Source: an uncultured Desulfobacter sp.
GTDB lineage: Bacteria > Desulfobacterota > Desulfobacteria > Desulfobacterales > Desulfobacteraceae
Length of the DNA stretch: 64,000 nucleotides
Reading direction: 5' to 3'
Assembly (NCBI RefSeq): GCF_963677125.1
Contig: NZ_OY781882.1
Span: 2,798,501-2,862,500, forward strand
Under the pieces are notes generated by a model. The model saw only the letters and a list, made by a program, of their open reading frames with translations. It was not told the DNA's origin and searched no databases. Both the position numbers and the translations under genes were made by a program. Positions 57,511-64,000 of this stretch are shown piece by piece (position 1 is the first letter of the stretch; every line of letters begins with the position of its first letter).

Positions 57511-59393
57511 TCCGGCCCAGCCTTTCTTTTGTATTTGTCGTCAATGATGGTAACAGGGGCAAACACATCTCCTGCTTTTTGAGCGGCAACAGTCTGTTGT
57601 CGTATGCGTGCGTCAACCCAAAAAAGCCCGCCCGTATCCGAGGCAAAAGGATCAAACAAGCTATCAGACACAGGGGTCCCGTGAAATCTGGGTAGTCGCA
57701 TCCACCGCCAGTAAGCCAACCGGACATATGGCACCATATATGAAGGCACATAGGCGCAGATATCATGTATCTTATTCTGGATTGTTCTGGACAAATTAAT
57801 ACGTTCCTGTTCGTTTAAGCTGTCCCGATACTGGTCAATAAGGATGTCCATTTCAGGGTCATCCGTGTTGGTAATGTTGTTGGTTTGGGGTTTATGTGCA
57901 TTGTCCGAGTGCCACCCCTGCCAGAAGGAGGGGCGCAGGCCGGTACTCCACCCCATCCAGGCCACATCATGTTTTTTTTCAAGAGTTTTTTTGAACATGG
58001 CCGTAGGATCAAGGCGTTCAAGTTCCAGGTCAACGCCGGCCTTAAGCGCCTCTTCTTTCAATACGGCCAACCGGGGCATATGCTCTTCCAGATAATAGGT
58101 TACGGTTACCGAAAACCGCATATTCCCCTTGTGCCAGATGCCGTCTGGCCCTCTTTGCCATCCGGCCTGGGTCATCAGTGATTCTACTTTTGAAATATTG
58201 TACCTACGGGCTTTGATGGTGTAATCGGTATATTCTCCATATCCGTAAAAAGCCTGGGGCAGCCGGAAATAGTCACCCCGTAAAACCTGTTTGATCACTT
58301 TATCCATGTTCATGGCATGGGCAAAAGCCTGCCTGACCCGAATATCCTTAAAGATTGGCCGGTCCAGGTTGAGCCACATTCCCCTGGACGGTTGTTCCAG
58401 GTCATTGAAAAACCAAATTCGTTCCACATACCCCTTATTAATTACCGGGGTATCGGATTTCTGGTGCCAGAATTTGGGCAGCACCATACCAAAGGTATCC
58501 AATCGGCCTTTTTTAAAATATTCCCACTGCATATTAAAGTCACGGATTACCGTAAACATAACCGAATCCACATTAAACCGGTTTTTAAAATACCGCCGGT
58601 TTTTTGCCCACCACTGTTTTTTGCGGGCAAACCGGATAAACCGCCCCTTTTTAAAATCACTGATCTGATACGCCCCGGTATTGGGCACAACAGCCCAGTT
58701 GAATCGGGATACAAAATCATCTCCCAAGGTTCTAAAAAAATGTTCGGGCGTAGGACTGATGCCAAGTTTCAGATAAAGGTCAGGCACGGCCTTGGTACTT
58801 TTTACTGCAATGGTGTTCTCGTCAAAGGCGGTAACGGATTCGATCTCCCGTGTGTAATAATCATTGTACCAAGGCGCCACAATATGTTCAGAGCGCATGA
58901 ACGTCAGGGTATACACATAATCCCTGGCCGTCACCGGCACCCCGTCCGACCACCGGGCATCAGGATCCAGCTTGAAATACATGGTCTTTTTATCAGGGTC
59001 ATAGGCCCAGTGGGTGGCAAGCTCGGGGATAATATGCCGGGAGACAGGATGAAGATTGATCAAAGAGAGCTGGTTGTTCAGAATTGCGTTTCTGAAAGCG
59101 CCGTTGGAATCGGGTCCTACCACCCTGAAGGTCATGGGAAAATTCATGATTGCCTCCCGAACCACGCCGCCTTTCTGAGCTTTATCCGACGCAAATACCG
59201 GATCTATGTTATTGGTGAGCCACTGGATATTATCCGGCAATGTTTGATACACTAGGGGGGCAAGCCCTTTGTTGGAAGGGAGTTCGGGTGGTGGCGCATT
59301 TTGGGGTTTATCAGATGAGCATCCGGACAGCCCACCTGAAAGGCAAAGAAAAAGCATAACCGACACCGCAAATAAAACCTGCCTGAATAGCAT
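57507..59393 (-). CDS. Peptide ABC transporter substrate-binding lipoprotein
   Basis: The product is 628 residues, of the large SBP_bac_5 family, close to YejA-like microcin/peptide binders. ATG 59393 gives a signal peptide ending in a perfect lipobox, LSGC. The mature part includes LDPDARWSDGVPVTARDYVYT and SVTAFDENTIAVKSTKAVPD, standard for the family. It would capture peptides in the periplasm. It is divergent from dinB and coupled to the OppD-like ATPase gene. Confidence 0.92.
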   Translation of the reverse strand: MLFRQVLFAVSVMLFLCLSGGLSGCSSDKPQNAPPPELPSNKGLAPLVYQTLPDNIQWLTNNIDPVFASDKAQKGGVVREAIMNFPMTFRVVGPDSNGAFRNAILNNQLSLINLHPVSRHIIPELATHWAYDPDKKTMYFKLDPDARWSDGVPVTARDYVYTLTFMRSEHIVAPWYNDYYTREIESVTAFDENTIAVKSTKAVPDLYLKLGISPTPEHFFRTLGDDFVSRFNWAVVPNTGAYQISDFKKGRFIRFARKKQWWAKNRRYFKNRFNVDSVMFTVIRDFNMQWEYFKKGRLDTFGMVLPKFWHQKSDTPVINKGYVERIWFFNDLEQPSRGMWLNLDRPIFKDIRVRQAFAHAMNMDKVIKQVLRGDYFRLPQAFYGYGEYTDYTIKARRYNISKVESLMTQAGWQRGPDGIWHKGNMRFSVTVTYYLEEHMPRLAVLKEEALKAGVDLELERLDPTAMFKKTLEKKHDVAWMGWSTGLRPSFWQGWHSDNAHKPQTNNITNTDDPEMDILIDQYRDSLNEQERINLSRTIQNKIHDICAYVPSYMVPYVRLAYWRWMRLPRFHGTPVSDSLFDPFASDTGGLFWVDARIRQQTVAAQKAGDVFAPVTIIDDKYKRKAGPE

Positions 59394-59507
59394 TTTTATT
59401 ATCTCTTCTCGAACTTGTAAAAAGATTAAATCAACCCTTGACAGCAATTTTCAAAAAGTAAAAGAATACAGCAATTTTTAATCTGATCCAAGAGGAGTTT
59501 TCATCCC

Positions 59508-60980
59508 ATGATCCTCCATGTGGACATGGATGCATTTTTTGCTTCGGTGGAACAACGTGACAATCCGGACCTTATGGGTAAACCCGTTATTGTGGCAGGG
59601 CATTCCAGCCGCAGTGTGGTATCTGCGGCCAGTTACGAGGCAAGAAAGTTCGGCATCCATTCAGCCATGCCTGTATTCCAGGCCAGGCAGAGGTGTCCGC
59701 ATATCATTATTCAGCCGGGCAGCCGGGAAAAATACGCCCGGGATTCCAGAAAAATCATGGCTATTTTAAGGCAGTTCTCCCCTTTGGTGGAACCTGTTTC
59801 CATTGATGAGGCCTTCCTGGATATCACTGGATGTGAAAAATTGATCGGCACCGCTGAACAGACAGCAAAAAGAATCAAAACAGAAATTGTAAATCAGCTC
59901 GCCTTGACCTGTTCGGTGGGTGCGGCACCGGTCCGGTTCCTGGCAAAAATTGCATCGGATATGAACAAACCGGATGGGCTGACCATTATTTCTCAAGAGG
60001 CTATGGCCCGCGTCATTGACACCCTGCCCATCAGCAAAGTGCCTGGTGTCGGCAACAAAGCATTAAAGCAGATGCAAAGCCTTCACATTGAAACCTTGGG
60101 TGATGTAAAAAAATTTGACCACAAGCTGTTAAACTACAAATTCGGCAGTTTCGGCCAAAGGCTGTTCCAGCTGGCCCGAGGAATTGATGACACCCCCATA
60201 GAACCGGAAAGGCCCCGCAAATCGATATCCGGTGAAGTGACGTTGTCCCATGATATTTCAAATCCCCGGGACGTACAATCGGTTCTTCTTGCCCAGGCCC
60301 ACAGGGTTGGCAATGAGCTGCGGGCCGGCAACAAAAGATGCAGAAAAATCAGCATTAAACTAAAATTTTCAGATTTTTCCCAAATCACGCGGACCAAAAC
60401 CCTTGAAACATGGATCTGTTCATCCAATGCTATTTTTGACCAGGCACTGCGCTTATATAATAATTTAAAAATTACAAAAAAAATCCGCCTGGTCGGCGTA
60501 GGTGTATCTGACTTCCGAGATACGGCAAAGCCGCTTCAGGGCACTTTGTTTACTGATGAAGCCCAATCAAATAACAGGCAATGGGAGGCCGTAGACCGGG
60601 CTATGGATTCCGTGCTCGCCAAATTTGGCCCCGATGCCTTGAAAAAGGCAAATTTGAAAACCCAAAAATTTTCACACAAATATATAGGAGACCAAAAAGT
60701 GAACCCACTATGTGCTGTGGAAGTGACCATTACAGGTAGAGTCCAGGGCGTATGCTTCAGGCATGAAACCCATCTGGCAGCCCAGGACAGACAACTGTCC
60801 GGTTATGTCAAAAACATGCCGGACAGATCAGTCCACGCCCTGTTCCAGGGCAAACAGGAAAACGTACAAGATATACTGGCCTGGTGCCAAAAAGGGTCCA
60901 CGTTTTCAGAGGTAAAGGATGTAAAGACCCGAACGGTTTCAGTGAATCCGGCATTAACGCATTTTGAAATCCGGTATTAG
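59508..60980 (+). CDS. dinB: DNA polymerase IV fused to acylphosphatase
   Basis: A 490-residue protein. Residues 1-395 form a complete Y-family polymerase: HVDMDAFFASVEQR, YEARKFGIHSAMP, SIDEAFLDITGCEKL, then the HhH and little-finger domains. Residues 398-490 are an acylphosphatase: VTITGRVQGVCFRHET holds the catalytic arginine (R418) and YVKNMPD the catalytic asparagine (N436), 18 residues apart as in the stand-alone enzyme. The junction encodes GTG 60699 preceded by ATAGGAGACC, in frame, so a separate 93-residue acylphosphatase could also be made. A TTGACA hexamer at 59438-59443 may belong to the promoter. Confidence 0.93.
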   Translation: MILHVDMDAFFASVEQRDNPDLMGKPVIVAGHSSRSVVSAASYEARKFGIHSAMPVFQARQRCPHIIIQPGSREKYARDSRKIMAILRQFSPLVEPVSIDEAFLDITGCEKLIGTAEQTAKRIKTEIVNQLALTCSVGAAPVRFLAKIASDMNKPDGLTIISQEAMARVIDTLPISKVPGVGNKALKQMQSLHIETLGDVKKFDHKLLNYKFGSFGQRLFQLARGIDDTPIEPERPRKSISGEVTLSHDISNPRDVQSVLLAQAHRVGNELRAGNKRCRKISIKLKFSDFSQITRTKTLETWICSSNAIFDQALRLYNNLKITKKIRLVGVGVSDFRDTAKPLQGTLFTDEAQSNNRQWEAVDRAMDSVLAKFGPDALKKANLKTQKFSHKYIGDQKVNPLCAVEVTITGRVQGVCFRHETHLAAQDRQLSGYVKNMPDRSVHALFQGKQENVQDILAWCQKGSTFSEVKDVKTRTVSVNPALTHFEIRY

Positions 60981-61630
60981 AAGCCTAAGTCCTCATTAAC
61001 GAGTATGATCTTTATCCGGCCCTGTTCAAAGGATTTTTCTGTAATGGTCCAGTAATTACAAATTCTGTCCGGGCTCGAACAATCGTGACAAATTCCGGTT
61101 TTTGCACAGGGCGTTTTTTTGTCAAGTTTCATACAGTTTACCGGCGCCGCATATTTTTTAACCCGGGACATGGCATCGTCAAGATCCCCACAGATTTTGT
61201 TACGACCCACAATGAGCAGCACATATTTAGGCCCCCACATGATGGCCGCCACCCGGTTGCCGATCATATCCAGATTTACCAAATGCCCGTCTTGGGTAAT
61301 GGCGTTTGTTCCGGTGATAAACAAATCCGCCATCAGGGAATGCTTGCGCAGTTCAAACTTCTGCTCTATCGACAAACTTGTATCAAAGGTATCCATTACC
61401 TCAAAATCGGGGTTGTCTTTTAATGCATGGAAAAGACCGGTAGAGACAAAAGAGACGGAACCGCCCCAGGAAACGCTTTTTACTCCCAAAGGCGGAATAA
61501 TGGTACCCAAAGCGATTTCCTTTGCCTTGTCTGCAGAATCAACGATATAGACCTCAAACTTATTGGCTTCAAGACGTTGCTTTACGGCCTCCAATTTAAG
61601 CTGCCAGTAATTATTTATGGGATTTACCAT
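60977..61630 (-). CDS. LUD-domain protein
   Basis: A 217-residue protein of the LUD (lactate utilisation, DUF162) family: NKFEVYIVDSADKAKEIAL, SVSWGGSVSF, LFITGTNAITQDGHLVNLD and NRVAAIMWGPKYVLLIVG. The C-terminus contains a cysteine set (CMKLDKKTPCAKTGICHDC) that may bind a metal cluster. LUD proteins accompany lactate oxidation, but no Lut partner is nearby. It converges with dinB and overlaps its end by 4 bases. Confidence 0.85.
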   Translation of the reverse strand: MVNPINNYWQLKLEAVKQRLEANKFEVYIVDSADKAKEIALGTIIPPLGVKSVSWGGSVSFVSTGLFHALKDNPDFEVMDTFDTSLSIEQKFELRKHSLMADLFITGTNAITQDGHLVNLDMIGNRVAAIMWGPKYVLLIVGRNKICGDLDDAMSRVKKYAAPVNCMKLDKKTPCAKTGICHDCSSPDRICNYWTITEKSFEQGRIKIILVNEDLGF

Positions 61631-61780
61631 TAGCCCTCCTTACACAAATGATATTGATTATCTGCGTCGTTTTTTGTTGAACTTAAGTTTATATTCATAA
61701 TAAAATTCGATAGTATTTCATATTTGTCGCAAGTATTAAACGCGTTTCCGTAATAAAAATTTATCAAAGGTTATTCGTAA

Positions 61781-63913
61781 ATGAGAAAAGAAGATATCCT
61801 GTTAAAAAAAGAACGGTTTCTTAAATTTGCAGCCGTCATTTCAGATGCCAACTGGCGATTCAAAAAAATAAACCGGCGATGGCGGGGCGCAATCACTGCC
61901 GGGATGATTGAAACAGGAAGAATGCCAAAAGAGGCTACAGCAATGTTTGCCCCGCTTGTCCAGGATATGCGCGACACCATTGACAGTTACGAGAATATTC
62001 AGGCAAGATTGACAGACACCGTTCTTGTTGAAATGGCCAGAAAGGTGATTTTGGAAATCCATGATGCAGCCAAATTCACCATTAACATACTAAAGCGCAA
62101 TTTATTTGAACGAACGGCAGATGTCGGGTACCTTGCCACAGACGGAGAAATCGTCAATTTTTTAAAATGTGCCCAAGACAAGGACCAGCAGGATGAATCG
62201 TTCCTGGCACACAGACGATCCATCCAGGAGCGCCTGGCAGGATACCGGTACGAATACACCGTATACAATGAAATTATCATTCTGGACCTGAATGGAACCA
62301 TCATGGCCAATCTGGATGAAAACAACCGCATATCCAGTTCCAAAGACCCGCTCCTCAGGCAGACCCAGGCAGTTGACCTACACCTCAATGCGGATGAAGA
62401 CAAATATATTGAGACCTTCAGGCCCACGGACCTGATGCCAGGCCGGGACAATGTTTTGGTCTATTCCCAGAAAATTGAAGACCCCCAAACCCAAAGCGCC
62501 CTTGGGACCTTATGTCTATGTTTTGATTTTGAGGATGAGATGAAGGGAATTTTTCAGGACCTTGCACAGGGCAATGAAAACATTGTCGCAGCTATCCTTG
62601 ACAGCAAAGGCATGGTTGTAAGTGCCGGCGACACAAATGCACTGCCCCTTTCCACCAAGGTATCCATAAACCTGAATTCAGAATTTGATTTTATCACCAT
62701 TAAAGGGAAACAGTATCTGGTCAGCACCGTGCCCACGGATGGGTACCAGGGCTTTTACGGATTGACCTGGTATGGTCTTACCATGATCAATATGGAACAA
62801 GCCTTTCTTGAAGACCAGACCAATAAAAATCAGTTCAATTCCGGCAATAATTCTATTCTCCGGAACACATCCAAAAATCTTGTGCAGTTGGAAAAAGATT
62901 CAAATAATCTGCTCAGCAAAATGAAAATCGACGGATTGAATGGCATTATCCAAGCCGACAGATTCAGAGATAAAAGCTTTGTTGAAATAATAAATTTCGT
63001 TGGAGATATTGGTAAACAGGTAGATACGCTTTTCCATTCATCCATTGATCAACTCCAGCAAACCGTCACGACATCCCTGCTCAATGATGTGCAGTTCAGG
63101 GCATTCCAGGGAAATAATATCGCAGACCGTAATCTGTATGAAAGGGCTAACGATGTGTGCTGGTGGGCCCTTACGCCCTTATTTCAAAAGGCGTTGACCC
63201 ATAGGTCAGACAGCAACGATTTTGACAATAATGAAGCAAGGGAACTCAAGGAGAACCTTCAATACATTAACAATCTGTATACCCCATACCTCAGACTGAT
63301 CCTTACGGACTTATCCGGAGAAGTGGTCGCCGTATCAGATCCGCCTTCGGAGCTTGAGGAATGCTTTGCAAAAGAAGGATTACCCAAGGGGCAGGAGTTT
63401 GTGGGCATGAAAATAGAAGACAATATCGTCGCCCGAGCCTTGAAGCTTGCCTCAAGCCAGGATTACTGTGTCACTGATTTTTCTCCGACCCTGCTGTATG
63501 GCGGGCGGCCCACCTACATTTATGCCACTGCGATCCGTGCCCCTGAAGACAGTCATCGGATTGTAGGAACCATCCTTATTGTGTTTGATGCCCAGCCACA
63601 GTTTGCGGCCATGCTTTCGGATATTCTACCAAAGGATGAAAACAAACAGGCCATTATGGGAAGCTTTGCCGTATTTGCAGACCGGCAGAAAAATATATTA
63701 TCCTCCACCAGCAACGATTTCATCGTGGGCCAAAAACTGAATATAGATGATACGTTTTTTGATGGCGAAAACGGTACAAGGAATTCCGCCATCGTGGAAC
63801 TGAACAACATGACCTATGCCATGGGCACGCACATTTCCGATGGTTACCGGGAATACAAGCGGGGGGACGGATATACGAACGATATCCTGTGCATGGTGTT
63901 TATTCCCACATAG
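61781..63913 (+). CDS. Soluble tandem-Cache sensor-like protein
   Basis: A 710-residue protein with no signal peptide, membrane helix or output domain. It contains two related halves. Each carries a helical motif, LFERTADVGYLATD near residue 107 and LYERANDVCWWALTP near 449, followed by a PAS-like Cache fold (YNEIIILDLNGTIMANLDE; LRLILTDLSGEVVAVSDP). Cache domains normally lie outside the membrane in chemoreceptors, so a cytoplasmic double copy is unusual. It probably binds a metabolite and passes the state to a CheW/MCP-type partner by contact. The function is unproven. The next gene, on the opposite strand, begins outside the window. Confidence 0.75.
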   Translation: MRKEDILLKKERFLKFAAVISDANWRFKKINRRWRGAITAGMIETGRMPKEATAMFAPLVQDMRDTIDSYENIQARLTDTVLVEMARKVILEIHDAAKFTINILKRNLFERTADVGYLATDGEIVNFLKCAQDKDQQDESFLAHRRSIQERLAGYRYEYTVYNEIIILDLNGTIMANLDENNRISSSKDPLLRQTQAVDLHLNADEDKYIETFRPTDLMPGRDNVLVYSQKIEDPQTQSALGTLCLCFDFEDEMKGIFQDLAQGNENIVAAILDSKGMVVSAGDTNALPLSTKVSINLNSEFDFITIKGKQYLVSTVPTDGYQGFYGLTWYGLTMINMEQAFLEDQTNKNQFNSGNNSILRNTSKNLVQLEKDSNNLLSKMKIDGLNGIIQADRFRDKSFVEIINFVGDIGKQVDTLFHSSIDQLQQTVTTSLLNDVQFRAFQGNNIADRNLYERANDVCWWALTPLFQKALTHRSDSNDFDNNEARELKENLQYINNLYTPYLRLILTDLSGEVVAVSDPPSELEECFAKEGLPKGQEFVGMKIEDNIVARALKLASSQDYCVTDFSPTLLYGGRPTYIYATAIRAPEDSHRIVGTILIVFDAQPQFAAMLSDILPKDENKQAIMGSFAVFADRQKNILSSTSNDFIVGQKLNIDDTFFDGENGTRNSAIVELNNMTYAMGTHISDGYREYKRGDGYTNDILCMVFIPT

Positions 63914-63917
63914 TTTT

Positions 63918-64000
63918 TTATTTCAGATTAAAGGTCGCCTTAATCCTGGCATTATTTTCTTCATCCTCAGCAACAGGATCAGGCTCCGTAACAAAGACAC
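63918..64000 (-). CDS. C-terminal end of an unidentified gene (partial)
   Basis: A minus-strand frame open to the window edge ends at TAA 63918. It encodes an acidic tail (VTEPDPVAEDEENNARIKAT) and ends FNLK. It converges with the tandem-Cache gene with a 4-bp gap. The product cannot be named from 26 residues. Confidence 0.35.
   Translation of the reverse strand, partial: VFVTEPDPVAEDEENNARIKATFNLK

Noticed and set aside
59400..59507. LexA/SOS box upstream of dinB
   Set aside because: No convincing CTGT-N8-ACAG or GAAC-N4-GTTC dyad; only a TTGACA hexamer stands out.

Overview
The window looks like a chromosomal segment of a strictly anaerobic, sulfate-reducing Desulfobacterota bacterium, most likely a Desulfobacter-like member of the Desulfobacteraceae. 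This rests on gene content: a DsrP-type membrane protein, a tungsten aldehyde:ferredoxin oxidoreductase with its own MoaD/ThiF-like genes, a periplasmic [NiFe] hydrogenase, a PPi-dependent phosphofructokinase, fused isobutyryl-CoA mutase, a LUD-domain protein, and many Cache/MCP/GGDEF signalling proteins. No tRNA, rRNA, CRISPR array or intact insertion sequence was seen.

Layout. 1-8.5 kb: a Cache sensor kinase (3' end outside the window), a LolD-type ABC ATPase coupled to an outer-membrane barrel, a nucleoside deoxyribosyltransferase, and a FIST sensor next to a GGDEF-EAL protein. 8.5-12.5 kb (minus): a compact operon of [NiFe] hydrogenase large subunit, Tat-exported small subunit and a chemoreceptor with a c-type heme motif in its periplasmic domain. 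12.5-13.1 kb: a decayed stretch with the tail of a short-chain dehydrogenase and a perfect 12-bp inverted repeat. 13.1-19.4 kb: an AhpD-like protein divergent from a LysR regulator, then a large MalT/SARP-like regulator, then an orphan DsrP. In front of dsrP lies a two-heptamer direct repeat with textbook SARP-box geometry. 19.4-24.5 kb: pfp plus a diguanylate cyclase (minus) and ftsY (plus). 24.7-31.3 kb: icmF (plus), facing the AOR/MoaD/MoaD-like/ThiF cluster (minus).

31.5-42 kb is an Rhs polymorphic-toxin island: a 2074-residue Rhs protein with a glycine-rich tip and an overlapping four-helix membrane protein, a 5'-truncated near-copy with a different tip and its own small partner gene, and a third relic. 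A recurring ~55-bp sequence lies at the deletion junctions. 42-50.3 kb is a long minus-strand run of housekeeping genes (two SurA-like genes, mgtE, recO, a GHMP kinase, a small conserved gene, a nucleoside phosphorylase, ligA). 50.5-59.4 kb holds a peptide ABC transporter (binding protein plus two ATPases, no permeases) interrupted by a plus-strand block with a secreted double-PilJ protein, a chemoreceptor and a DadA-like oxidase, and by a minus-strand cold-shock gene. 59.5-64 kb: DNA polymerase IV fused in frame to an acylphosphatase, a LUD protein, a soluble tandem-Cache protein, and the end of an unidentified gene.

The best candidates for new biology are the hydrogenase-chemoreceptor operon (a possible H2/redox taxis device), the SARP regulator with its apparent operator in front of an orphan dsrP, the DinB-acylphosphatase fusion with an in-frame internal start, and the secreted double-PilJ/MCP pair.
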